A stretch of DNA of 31,184 nt, taken from contig DFSO01000041.1 of the NCBI GenBank assembly GCA_002378665.1, positions 1-31,184 of the forward strand, given 5' to 3'. Positions within the stretch are counted from its first letter, which is position 1, and each line of letters starts with the position of its first letter. The notes under the pieces are model-generated. The model saw only the letters and a program-made list of their open reading frames with translations. It was not told where the DNA came from and made no database searches. This document shows, piece after piece, positions 8,783 through 16,637 of the stretch. Position numbers and translations under genes: made by a program. Source of the DNA: Loktanella sp. UBA3435 (GTDB taxonomy: Bacteria; Pseudomonadota; Alphaproteobacteria; Rhodobacterales; Rhodobacteraceae).

Positions 8783-10819
8783 ATGAGCACTGATCCACTC
8801 GTGATTTTCACCCCTTCCGGCAAACGCGGCAACTTCCCCGTTGGCACACCGATCCTGACCGCGGCCCGCCAGCTCGGCGTTGACCTCGATAGCGTCTGCG
8901 GCGGTCGCGGGATTTGCTCCAAATGCCAGATCACGCCCTCATACGGTGAATTCTCCAAGCACGGGGTCACGGTGCATGAGGACGCGCTTTCCGAATGGAA
9001 CTCCGTGGAGGAACGCTACGACACTATCCGCGGCTTACCAAAGGGCCGCCGCTTGGGCTGCCAAGCCACCGTGCAGCGCGACGTCATCGTCGACGTGCCC
9101 TCGACAAGCCAAGTGCACCGCCAAGTCGTGCGCAAACGCGCCGAAGCCCGCGAAATCCACATGGACCCGTCAACACGGCTCTACTACGTCGAGGTTACCG
9201 AGCCCGACATGCACGACCCGTCAGGCGACCTTGAGCGGCTAATCAAGGCTCTGCGCAACGACTGGGATCTGCCAGAACTTGAGGCCGATCTCGGCGTGCT
9301 TCGCACCCTGCAACCAGCGTTGCGCAAGGGCGAATGGAAAGTAACTTGCGCCGTCCACCTTGGCGACGACACCTTCTCGCCGCGCATCATGCAGGTCTGG
9401 CCCGGCTATTACGACGGTGCGATTTACGGCCTCGCAGTTGACCTCGGATCGACGACAATCGCGGCGCACCTTTGCGATCTGCACACAGGCGAGGTCATTG
9501 CCTCTTCGGGCATTATGAACCCGCAAATCCGCTTTGGCGAAGACCTCATGTCCCGCGTCTCTTACGGCATGATGAACGTAGGCGGTGCGGAAGAAATGAC
9601 GCTTGCCGTGCGCGAAGGCATGAACGCGCTTTTCGTGCAAATCGCAGCCGAGGCCGAGATTGACCGCAAACTCATCGTGGACGTGGTCTTTGTGTGCAAC
9701 CCCGTCATGCACCACCTCTTCCTTGGCATTGACCCCTATGAGCTTGGCCAAGCCCCCTTTGCGCTCGCCACCTCTGAATCGCTCTCGCTGCGCGCCAACG
9801 AGCTTGACTTGAACCTGCACCCTTCGGCAAGGGTCTACATCCTCCCCTGCATCGCAGGGCATGTCGGCGCAGATGCGGCAGCCGTGGCCCTCTCTGAGGC
9901 CCCTGATAAATCCGAAGACCTCGTGCTCATCGTCGACGTGGGCACGAACGCCGAAATCCTGCTTGGCAACAAACACAAGGTTCTCGCCTGCTCGTCCCCA
10001 ACAGGTCCCGCATTCGAGGGCGCGCAAATCTCCTCTGGCCAACGCGCTGCCCCCGGTGCCATCGAGCGTGTCGAGATCGACCCCGTCACGAAACTCGCCC
10101 GCTTTAAAGTCATCGGCTCTGACCTGTGGTCCGACGAGGATGGTTTTGACGAAGTCACGGCCCAAACAGGCATCACTGGCATCTGCGGCTCTGGGATCAT
10201 CGAAATGGTAGCCGAGATGCGCATGGCGGGCATCGTTGACGGTCCGGGCCTCATCGGATCGGCAGAGCAAACAGGCTCGTCCGCGTGCTTCCTCGACGGG
10301 CGCACAAACTCTTATATGGTGCACGACGGATCGGCCACTGGCGGCCCCGTCATCACCGTGACCAACCGCGACATCCGCGAAATCCAGATGGCCAAGGCCG
10401 CACTCTACTCTGGGGCACGTCTACTGATGGATAAATTCGGCGTGGATACAGTTGATCGGATCGTGCTCGCAGGCGCATTCGGCGCACATATCAGCCCGAA
10501 ACACGCGATGGTGTTGGGCATGATCCCCGACGCGCCACTCGATAAGGTCACCTCCGCAGGCAACGCTGCGGGCACAGGCGCACGTATCGCGCTTTTGAAC
10601 CGCGCGGCGCGCAAAGAGATCGAAGCCACAGTGCACGAAATCCACAAGATCGAAACCGCAATCGAGCCGCGCTTCCAAGAGCATTTCGTGAACGCGTCAA
10701 ACATCCCCAACGCGGTCGAACCCTTCCCGATCCTCAAATCCATCGTCACCCTGCCAGACGTGAACCACAACCAAAACGGCGGTGGCGATGGCGGTGGACG
10801 GCGGAGACGGCGAGGGTAA
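8783..10819 (+). CDS. RACo/RamA-like corrinoid reductive activase (2Fe-2S, ASKHA ATPase)
   Basis: This 678-residue protein has an N-terminal 2Fe-2S ferredoxin domain (C39, C45, C48 and C93), a linker, and a large ASKHA-fold ATPase domain (about 210-650, with VDLGSTTIAAHL and later VDVGTNAEILLG). Relatives such as RACo and RamA use ATP to reduce inactive Co(II) corrinoid proteins back to Co(I). In Phaeobacter, a relative supports a methionine synthase whose domains are encoded separately; the same role here is inference. The frame is open from 8681, but the ATG at 8783 has an AAGG-rich ribosome site and starts just before the ferredoxin domain. The C-terminus ends in a glycine-rich run followed by RRRRRG, an odd basic tail. 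The TAA overlaps the next ATG by one base. Confidence 0.88.
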   Translation: MSTDPLVIFTPSGKRGNFPVGTPILTAARQLGVDLDSVCGGRGICSKCQITPSYGEFSKHGVTVHEDALSEWNSVEERYDTIRGLPKGRRLGCQATVQRDVIVDVPSTSQVHRQVVRKRAEAREIHMDPSTRLYYVEVTEPDMHDPSGDLERLIKALRNDWDLPELEADLGVLRTLQPALRKGEWKVTCAVHLGDDTFSPRIMQVWPGYYDGAIYGLAVDLGSTTIAAHLCDLHTGEVIASSGIMNPQIRFGEDLMSRVSYGMMNVGGAEEMTLAVREGMNALFVQIAAEAEIDRKLIVDVVFVCNPVMHHLFLGIDPYELGQAPFALATSESLSLRANELDLNLHPSARVYILPCIAGHVGADAAAVALSEAPDKSEDLVLIVDVGTNAEILLGNKHKVLACSSPTGPAFEGAQISSGQRAAPGAIERVEIDPVTKLARFKVIGSDLWSDEDGFDEVTAQTGITGICGSGIIEMVAEMRMAGIVDGPGLIGSAEQTGSSACFLDGRTNSYMVHDGSATGGPVITVTNRDIREIQMAKAALYSGARLLMDKFGVDTVDRIVLAGAFGAHISPKHAMVLGMIPDAPLDKVTSAGNAAGTGARIALLNRAARKEIEATVHEIHKIETAIEPRFQEHFVNASNIPNAVEPFPILKSIVTLPDVNHNQNGGGDGGGRRRRRG

Positions 10820-11361
10820 TGTTCAACCGTCAGCCATATTTGGAAAGCACAGCCCTTTCGCTGCGCCCGCTTATGGCTGACGACCTCGAAGGACTATTTA
10901 CTGCTGCATCCGATCCGCTCACTTGGGCGGATCACCCGGCCCATGATCGCTATCAAAAAGCGGTGTTTCAAAACTACTTTGAAGTCCTATTGAATGTTGG
11001 CGGCACTCTTGTGATCATCGACAAGTCGACTGACAAAATTATCGGCTGCTCTGCCTACTACACAGCCCCCGACAGGCCTGACACAATCTCTATCGGGTTT
11101 ACCTTCCTGCATCACAGCTATTGGGGCGGAAAGACCAACTTTGCTGCCAAATCGCTCATGCTGGGCCATGCTTTCGCGCATTTCCCCGAGGTTTGGTTCC
11201 ACATAGGGCCCCAAAACATTCGGTCCCAAACAGCCACAACACGGCTCGGCGCCGAATGGATTGAAGATGCTACACTGAATTTAGGCGGCACTCCTGCACC
11301 ATGGAAAACCTACAAGTTAACACAGGCCGCATGGGAAAAACGGAGCCACTTCACTAGTTGA
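10819..11361 (+). CDS. GNAT-family N-acetyltransferase, RimJ-like
   Basis: This 180-residue protein has the layout of RimJ/RimL-type acetyltransferases, which transfer acetyl groups from acetyl-CoA. It opens with a strand LSLRPLMADDLEGLFTAASD (15-34), has a central YYTAPDRPDTISIGFTFLHHSYWG region (about 80-103), then helices, and NIRSQTATTRLGAEW (134-148), typical of the acetyl-CoA-binding half. The target is not known. Its ATG overlaps the TAA of the corrinoid activase (TAATG), so the two are probably translated together, though no functional link is evident. A tRNA gene follows 35 bases later. Confidence 0.8.
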   Translation: MFNRQPYLESTALSLRPLMADDLEGLFTAASDPLTWADHPAHDRYQKAVFQNYFEVLLNVGGTLVIIDKSTDKIIGCSAYYTAPDRPDTISIGFTFLHHSYWGGKTNFAAKSLMLGHAFAHFPEVWFHIGPQNIRSQTATTRLGAEWIEDATLNLGGTPAPWKTYKLTQAAWEKRSHFTS

Positions 11362-11396
11362 CGGCACCGCCATCGCCGCGTAAATCATCCTCAGAC

Positions 11397-11470
11397 GCGG
11401 GTATGGTGAAAAGGTATCACGAAAGCTTCCCAAGCTTCAGTTACGAGTTCGATTCTCGTTACCCGCTCCA
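11397..11470 (+). tRNA. tRNA-Gly (anticodon CCC), CCA encoded
   Basis: A complete cloverleaf can be folded by eye. The acceptor stem GCGGGTA pairs perfectly with TACCCGC. The D stem is GTGA/TCAC. The anticodon arm has loop TTCCCAA with CCC at positions 34-36, and one A-C mismatch at the top of its stem. The T arm is ACGAG-TTCGATT-CTCGT. T is the discriminator and CCA is encoded at 11468-11470. The CCC anticodon reads GGG glycine codons. No protein-coding frame across this stretch is credible. Confidence 0.93.
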
Positions 11471-11569
11471 TAAAATTCCAGGCACCTTCAAACTGCGACA
11501 GCCTGCCACATGGGCTGATGACGTTTGCATTCTACCTGCTGCTTATCAAACGCTCACAAAGGAAAGCAC

Positions 11570-11656
11570 ATGTTCAAAGGTTTGTTTCTCTCTCTCGGGA
11601 TCATCGTTCTTGGCGGGATCATCGGCCTGCCCGCACTTCTTGCACTTGCCGTCTAG
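11570..11656 (+). CDS. 28-residue hydrophobic mini-protein
   Basis: This short frame begins MFKGLFLSLGIIVLGG and ends in LALAV before TAG. It has an AAAGGAAAG ribosome-binding site 4-10 bases upstream. The whole peptide after residue 4 is a plausible single membrane helix with a central proline, so it would sit in the inner membrane. It lies between tRNA-Gly and the RidA gene with no overlap with either. I do not recognise a family. Its ribosome site and composition favour a real small membrane protein over chance, but nothing else supports expression. Confidence 0.5.
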   Translation: MFKGLFLSLGIIVLGGIIGLPALLALAV

Positions 11657-11687
11657 CAGGGTCTGGCGTGGCGGCGATCTAAAGGCT

Positions 11688-11700
11688 ATGCCTTAGGCAT
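11688..11700. promoter_or_regulatory. Palindrome upstream of the RidA gene
   Basis: ATGCCTTAGGCAT is a perfect 6-base palindrome around a single T, 26 bases before the RidA ATG. It could be an operator overlapping the transcription start or leader of the RidA-thioesterase pair, or a chance hairpin. No regulator is suggested by the sequence. Confidence 0.3.
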
Positions 11701-11726
11701 CAGTTACCCTCAAAAGGATCGCTTCC

Positions 11727-12077
11727 ATGTCTTCAATCACACGTCTTCACACTGGCCCCCGCATGTCTCAGGCTGTCATCCACAACGGTATTGCCTATCT
11801 TGCGGGCCAAGTTGGCGCCGAAGGTAAATCCGTAGCCGAGCAAACCGAGAGCATCTTGGGGAAAATCGACGCGCTTTTGGACGAGGCTGGCACAGACAAA
11901 TCCAAGCTGTTGACCGCACAAATCTGGTGCGCTGACATGGCAACTGACTTTGCCGAAATGAACGCCGTCTGGGACACATGGGTTTCCGCAGGCAATGCGC
12001 CCGCCCGCTGGACTGGCGAAGCCAAGCTCGCCACAACTGGCTACCGCGTAGAAATCATCGTGACCGCCGCCGTATGA
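11727..12077 (+). CDS. RidA/YjgF/UK114-family protein
   Basis: This 116-residue protein is full length for the Rid family. These are small trimeric enzymes that hydrolyse reactive enamine/imine intermediates made by PLP enzymes. The key arginine is present (R94 in NAPARWTGEA), as is the C-terminal glutamate E109 in GYRVEI, so it looks catalytically competent. Which Rid subgroup it belongs to, and whether it acts on 2-aminoacrylate, is not clear. The ribosome site is AAAAGGA. Its stop overlaps the start of the thioesterase gene (ATGA), which suggests a two-gene operon. Confidence 0.85.
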   Translation: MSSITRLHTGPRMSQAVIHNGIAYLAGQVGAEGKSVAEQTESILGKIDALLDEAGTDKSKLLTAQIWCADMATDFAEMNAVWDTWVSAGNAPARWTGEAKLATTGYRVEIIVTAAV

Positions 12078-12544
12078 GCCTGCCCTACCTCAAGGCTCTG
12101 ACCGAAGACCAACTGCGTGGCGTGGGGATTCCTGCGCCATGGAGCTTTGGCTATCTTGACATGGTTCGCTACGGCGAGATTGACATGCTCCAGCACGTCA
12201 ACAACGGCGTCTATCTCAAATGGTTCGAGAACCTGCGCGTCCGTTACTTCATCGAGCGCGGCATTTGGACATCCGACGGCAATCAGCCCAAGGTCGTTGT
12301 GCGCAACGCCAGCCTGCATTTCCGCGCCGAGGTCAAGCTGGGTCAGGACTACATCCTCACAGCCCGCACCACCAAAATGGGCAATACCAGCTTTACGATG
12401 GAATACGGTGTTTGGACGGAGAACGGGTTGGTCACGACAGGCGACGCCGTTCTGGTCTCGATCGACGGTAACGGCCAGAAGTGCGCCCTGCCTGACACCG
12501 CCAGACAGGTCTTCAGCTCAATGGACGGCGCGGAACAGTCCTAG
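12074..12544 (+). CDS. Hotdog-fold acyl-CoA thioesterase (4HBT family)
   Basis: This 156-residue protein carries the 4-hydroxybenzoyl-CoA thioesterase-type signature VRYGEIDMLQHVNNGVYLKW (31-50), including the conserved aspartate D37 and the HVNN motif (41-44) followed by a long helix. Such proteins hydrolyse acyl-CoA thioesters in the cytoplasm. The acyl substrate is unknown. I chose the ATG at 12074, which overlaps the RidA stop by ATGA; a longer in-frame extension would lie inside the RidA gene. Its TAG shares a CTAG tetramer with the stop of pgi on the other strand. Confidence 0.83.
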   Translation: MSLPYLKALTEDQLRGVGIPAPWSFGYLDMVRYGEIDMLQHVNNGVYLKWFENLRVRYFIERGIWTSDGNQPKVVVRNASLHFRAEVKLGQDYILTARTTKMGNTSFTMEYGVWTENGLVTTGDAVLVSIDGNGQKCALPDTARQVFSSMDGAEQS

Positions 12545-14139
12545 ACGCCGTGCTTTTGCAAGAACGCCACCAAAGCGGCCGTTGATCCATCTTTGTCAGC
12601 GGCCGATTTGGCCCCCTCTACAACAGGTTGCAACGCGGTTGCCAATTCCTTGCCCAGCTCCACGCCCCATTGGTCGTAAGAGTTCAGGCCCAAAACAACA
12701 CCTTCCACAAACACACGGTGCTCATATAGCGCCACAATCTGCCCCAGCACAAACGGGGTCAGTTGTGGATAAGCAATCGTGACCGAAGGACGGTTGCCCT
12801 TAAACACACGGTGCTTTGCCTGACGCTCCAACTCGGCACCCTCAAACTTGTCGGCAACCTTACTGCGCGCCTCGTCCAGATCACGGCCCTTCATCAAAGC
12901 CTCCGATTGCGCCAGGCAGTTCGCGACCAACAACTGATGCTGATGATGCAACGCATCCTCATGACCACGGGCCGCGACGAGGAATTCACAAGGCACAACC
13001 CGGGTCCCTTGGTGGATCAATTGGTAAAACGCGTGCTGACCATTCGTGCCGGGTTCACCCCAGACAACAGGGCCAGAATGCACGGGCAAATCGGCGCCGT
13101 CCATGCTCACGCCCTTGCCGTTGCTCTCCATTTCCAACTGTTGAAGATAGGCCGGTAACCTGCTGAGATTGTTATCATAAGGCAGAACAGCGCGGGTCGG
13201 ATGACCACAGCCTTGATTGTGCCAAATCCCCACCAGCGCCAAAAGAGCGGGCATATTCTCGTGCCACTCTGCCGCCTGAAAATGCACATCCATCGCCTGC
13301 GCACCGCGCAAGAACGCCAAGAAACCAGCCTCGCCAATCGCAATCATCAGTGACAGACCAATCGGCCCCCACATCGAATAACGACCACCGACCCAGTCCT
13401 CAAAACCAAACACACGCTCTGGCGCGATGCCCATCGCGGCGGTCTTTTCAGCCGAAGTCGAAAGGGCTGCAAACTGCGCGCCGACATCGGAAACTTTCTC
13501 ACCCATCCACGCCTGCGCCGTGCGGGCATTGGTCATGGTTTCAATCGTCGTGAACGTCTTGGACGCCACAATCACCAAAGTCGTCGCTGGATCGCAAGAC
13601 CGCAACACTTGCGCAATATCGGCAGGATCAACGTTACTCACAAAGTGGCAGCGCGGCCCGTCGTGATAGGGTGCAAGCGCCAAAGCGGCCATCGCAGGGC
13701 CAAGGTCCGAGCCACCAATCCCGATGTTCACAACATCCGTAATCTTGCCGCCCTGCCCTTTGAATTTGCCCGAACGGACATCTTCAGCAAACGCGCCCAT
13801 ACGCTGCAGCGTGCCCAAAACCTCGGGCATCACATCCGCGCCATCAACCATCACAGGTCCACCATCAAGGTTGCGCAAGGCAGTGTGCAAAACCGCACGG
13901 CCCTCGGTCTCGTTGATCGCAGCACCTGCAAACATCGCGTCCCGCTTTGCCGCAACACCTGTCGTCTCCAACATGCCAATCAGCATGTCGCGGGTCGCCG
14001 CATCAATATTCGTCTTGGCATAATCCAAGCGCATATCGCCCGCCTGCACCGCAAAATCGGCGGCGCGGTTGGTGTCCAGTATGCCCTCAATCCGACGATC
14101 TGCAACTTCAACAGCCTTAGCCTTCAACGCGTTCCACAT
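12541..14139 (-). CDS. pgi: Glucose-6-phosphate isomerase
   Basis: This 532-residue protein interconverts glucose-6-phosphate and fructose-6-phosphate in the cytoplasm. Family marks seen include the sugar-phosphate-binding segment VIVASKTFTTIETM, GGRYSMWGPIGLSL, and GEPGTNGQHAFYQLIHQG with its conserved glutamate and histidine region. Length and both SIS-type domains look normal. It starts 3 bases after the pgl stop and is the last gene of zwf-pgl-pgi. In an Entner-Doudoroff organism this enzyme mainly returns fructose-6-phosphate to the glucose-6-phosphate pool or supports gluconeogenesis. The gene ends in a 4-base convergent overlap with the thioesterase gene, leaving no room for a separate terminator. 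Confidence 0.95.
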   Translation of the reverse strand: MWNALKAKAVEVADRRIEGILDTNRAADFAVQAGDMRLDYAKTNIDAATRDMLIGMLETTGVAAKRDAMFAGAAINETEGRAVLHTALRNLDGGPVMVDGADVMPEVLGTLQRMGAFAEDVRSGKFKGQGGKITDVVNIGIGGSDLGPAMAALALAPYHDGPRCHFVSNVDPADIAQVLRSCDPATTLVIVASKTFTTIETMTNARTAQAWMGEKVSDVGAQFAALSTSAEKTAAMGIAPERVFGFEDWVGGRYSMWGPIGLSLMIAIGEAGFLAFLRGAQAMDVHFQAAEWHENMPALLALVGIWHNQGCGHPTRAVLPYDNNLSRLPAYLQQLEMESNGKGVSMDGADLPVHSGPVVWGEPGTNGQHAFYQLIHQGTRVVPCEFLVAARGHEDALHHQHQLLVANCLAQSEALMKGRDLDEARSKVADKFEGAELERQAKHRVFKGNRPSVTIAYPQLTPFVLGQIVALYEHRVFVEGVVLGLNSYDQWGVELGKELATALQPVVEGAKSAADKDGSTAALVAFLQKHGV

Positions 14140-14142
14140 GGT

Positions 14143-14814
14143 TTAGCTCCTTGCCCAATGCACTATTGCACCATTCAGGACGGCGGCAATTGGGGCCTCA
14201 TTTGGGGTCAAATGCCGCGCCTTCTCAAGCGCCGCACGTTTTTCATCACCGATAATCACAATATGACGGCTCATCGCACCTTTCAGGACATCGGCTGACA
14301 GGGTAATGCGCGGCTCTGGCGCACCGGGGGCACGCATCGCGACCAAAACATCTTTGCCAGTCAGCGCCAGATCTAACTGATCAGCCTCAGGGAAAATGCT
14401 CGCCGTATGCATATCCGCGCCCATGCCGAGCAACATCACGTTAATCGGCAACATCGGGGCAATATTTGCGGCCAATTCGGGCAGCTTTTCCTCGGGCGTC
14501 GGTGCGTCAGCATAAAGCGGCACATAGGTCGCGGCAGCCGCCTTGCCCACCAACAGCCGCTCGCGCAGCAATTTGGTGTTCGAGCGATCCGACGTCTCGG
14601 GCACCCAACGCTCGTCTGTCAGCATCACATTCACGCGGTCCCAATGCAAATCCACGGCAGAAATACTATCGAAGATCGGACCGGGTGTCGTGCCACCAGG
14701 CACGGCCAATGAGACCCGATCATGCGACAACAATGCATTGCGCAATTCGCTCGCCAAGACATTGGCAAGGTCAATCATCATCATTTCGGAATCGGCGTAT
14801 TCTTTGAAATCCAT
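14143..14814 (-). CDS. pgl: 6-phosphogluconolactonase
   Basis: This 223-residue protein of the DevB/Pgl type hydrolyses 6-phosphogluconolactone to 6-phosphogluconate. Recognisable are VSLAVPGGTTPGPIFD (34-49), the LTDERWVP segment (65-72), NVMLLGMGADMHTASIFP near the middle, and the C-terminal ITLSADVL region, all in the usual order. It lies between zwf and pgi on the same strand, matching the reaction order. It is separated from zwf by a 66-base gap that contains three spaced GTGCAC palindromes. Confidence 0.93.
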   Translation of the reverse strand: MDFKEYADSEMMMIDLANVLASELRNALLSHDRVSLAVPGGTTPGPIFDSISAVDLHWDRVNVMLTDERWVPETSDRSNTKLLRERLLVGKAAAATYVPLYADAPTPEEKLPELAANIAPMLPINVMLLGMGADMHTASIFPEADQLDLALTGKDVLVAMRAPGAPEPRITLSADVLKGAMSRHIVIIGDEKRAALEKARHLTPNEAPIAAVLNGAIVHWARS

Positions 14815-14836
14815 AGCGTAGGCCCCTTACATTGCG

Positions 14837-14864
14837 GTGCACGCCCAGTGCACACTTGGTGCAC
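14837..14864. repeat. Three GTGCAC palindromes at exact 11-bp spacing between zwf and pgl
   Basis: GTGCAC occurs at 14837, 14848 and 14859, so the copies fall one helical turn apart on the same DNA face. The second and third, with flanking CCC and GGG, can also form a hairpin with a 5-base loop and one mismatch. It could be a protein-binding array, an internal pgl control site, or a transcript hairpin that adjusts pgl expression. No known site of this form comes to mind. Confidence 0.5.
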
Positions 14865-14880
14865 GGGGTGTGACAGTTAA

Positions 14881-16335
14881 TTAGCCCCTAATTTCACGCC
14901 ATTTGCGACCTTCACGGTGCAACAGCATCAGCGCATCTTCTGGACCACTAGAACCTGCATCATACAGCTTTGGCACATCATTGCGCGCCTCCCAACCGTT
15001 GATGAGCGGATCTGTCCAAGCCCAAGCCGCTTCAACCTCATCGCCGCGCATAAACAGCGTCTGATTGCCACGGATCACGTCCATAATCAGGCGCTCATAG
15101 GCGTCGGTGACCTCATGTTCACCAGCACCCAAAGCCTCGGCAAATGTCATGTCCAAGGGCACGTCCACAAGGCGCATACCACCGGGGCCGGGTTCCTTAA
15201 TTGTCACTTGCAAATCAATGCCTTCGTTTGGCTGAAGACGGATCGCAAGAATGTTGCGGTGGCGTTTTTCGTCGCCCTCGAAAATCGAGTGACCAAGGTC
15301 TTTGAACACAACCGCAATCTCGGATGTGCGCGCCTTCATCCGCTTGCCTGTGCGCATGTAAAACGGCACGCCAGCCCAACGCCAGTTGTCGATATGACAC
15401 TTCATCGCGATGAAGCTTTCGGTGAAACTGCGTGGGTTTTCAGCATCTTCGCGGTAACTTGGGCCATCTGGACCAGCGTCATACTGGCCGCGCACAATGT
15501 GGTGCGGCTCAACGCCTTTCAGCGCACGAATAACCTTCAGCTTCTCGTCACGGACCTCATCGGCGCCAAACTGGCTCGGCGGCTCCATCGCGATCAAACA
15601 AAGCAATTGCATCAAGTGGTTCTGCACCATATCACGCATCGCGCCAGAGCGATCATAATAGGCTCCGCGCCCGCTGACACCCACAGTTTCAGCAACTGTA
15701 ATCTGGATATGATCGACGTAATGATTGTTCCAAAGGGGCTCGAACAGCACGTTCCCAAAGCGAACAGCCATCAGGTTTTGCACCGTTTCTTTACCAAGGT
15801 AGTGATCGATACGGTAAATCTGTTTTTCGTCAAAGTGATCGGCCAAAGATTTGTTCAATTCCTTGGCGGATTCGAGATCGCGACCGAAAGGTTTTTCGAC
15901 CACAATACGGCTCTCGGCATTGGCGATTTTATAGTCGTGAAGGCGCTGAGCCAGATCACCAAATAAGCTTGGTGCGACCGAGAAATAGAAGGCCTGAATG
16001 ACGTCTTTGCGGACCATCTTCGACAAGGCTTTCCAGCCGCCCTCACCCTTTGCGTCAATCGGGGTATAATCCAGCACTTCCAGAAACTTAGCGACAGCCT
16101 CGGTATCGTCTTTCTCCGCGCCCCCAAACTCTTGGATGGCGTCAGAAATCATCTGCTGATAGCCTGCACGGTCCAACTCGGAACGCGCCGCGGCAATGAT
16201 GCGTGCGCCGTCCGGCATTTGCCCAGAGCGGAACCGACGGAACAGACCTGGCAGGATTTTACGACGCGCAAGATCGCCCGTTCCACCAAAAATAACGAGG
16301 TCAAAAGGATCGACCGGAATGACGCGAGAAACCAT
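14881..16335 (-). CDS. zwf: Glucose-6-phosphate 1-dehydrogenase
   Basis: This 484-residue enzyme oxidises glucose-6-phosphate to 6-phosphogluconolactone with NAD(P)+. The nucleotide-binding loop IFGGTGDLARRK is at 15-26, and the active-site motif RIDHYLGKE at 175-183 contains the substrate-binding H178 and K182. Length is normal. The ATG at 16335 has AGGAAG upstream. It leads a zwf-pgl-pgi operon and, with the glucokinase near the window start, feeds glucose to the Entner-Doudoroff pathway; edd and eda are not in this window. A perfect LacI-type palindrome lies 18 bases before the start, so sugar-dependent repression is likely. Confidence 0.95.
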   Translation of the reverse strand: MVSRVIPVDPFDLVIFGGTGDLARRKILPGLFRRFRSGQMPDGARIIAAARSELDRAGYQQMISDAIQEFGGAEKDDTEAVAKFLEVLDYTPIDAKGEGGWKALSKMVRKDVIQAFYFSVAPSLFGDLAQRLHDYKIANAESRIVVEKPFGRDLESAKELNKSLADHFDEKQIYRIDHYLGKETVQNLMAVRFGNVLFEPLWNNHYVDHIQITVAETVGVSGRGAYYDRSGAMRDMVQNHLMQLLCLIAMEPPSQFGADEVRDEKLKVIRALKGVEPHHIVRGQYDAGPDGPSYREDAENPRSFTESFIAMKCHIDNWRWAGVPFYMRTGKRMKARTSEIAVVFKDLGHSIFEGDEKRHRNILAIRLQPNEGIDLQVTIKEPGPGGMRLVDVPLDMTFAEALGAGEHEVTDAYERLIMDVIRGNQTLFMRGDEVEAAWAWTDPLINGWEARNDVPKLYDAGSSGPEDALMLLHREGRKWREIRG

Positions 16336-16637
16336 AAGAAGTTCTTCCTGCTTGTTAGCGCTAACGCGGCCTACCTACCGCTCGCTAGGCTCGGAGTCTA
16401 GAGGATAGCACCAAATTTGCTGCATGACATACAGCTAGCATCGTATCAAAAATAGGACAGCCAATAGAAACCCCAAGCGCCCTCATTCGAAAAACGCTGA
16501 CGTAGGGGCATTCACATCGCAACAGAATAATCTGTGCTTTCAATTAGAGTATTATGAAGTTTTATCTATCCTCAAAAATTATTTCGGCCTTCCTTTGTTC
16601 CGCAACGGCAAGCGTTTCCGCGCTAGATCCAGAAACG
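16336..16637. other. Intergenic region upstream of zwf
   Basis: This 302-base gap separates zwf from the stop of the HNH gene. It holds the LacI-type operator at 16354-16365 and most of a possible 31-codon secreted-peptide frame (16554-16649). I could not pick out convincing promoter boxes for zwf by eye. The stretch 16430-16570 is visibly more AT-rich than the surrounding genes. Confidence 0.5.
16354..16365. promoter_or_regulatory. LacI-family operator upstream of zwf-pgl-pgi
   Basis: GTTAGCGCTAAC is a perfect 12-base palindrome with the central CG typical of LacI/GalR-family operators, 18 bases before the zwf start. It shares the AGCGCT core with the operator at 15-30 but differs at the outer positions, so the same regulator or a related one might bind. 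The regulator is not identified. Confidence 0.6.

Noticed and set aside
9239..10324. Long (361-codon) open frame antisense to the corrinoid activase
   Set aside because: Its composition is a low-complexity shadow of the GC-rich gene on the other strand, with no recognisable domain, and the sense gene is well supported.
11358..11696. 112-codon open frame across the tRNA-Gly gene
   Set aside because: It runs through the tRNA and the better-supported 28-residue frame, and its sequence shows no protein-like features.
14917..15966. 349-codon open frame antisense to zwf
   Set aside because: It lies wholly within the clear zwf coding region and has no domain or ribosome-site support.
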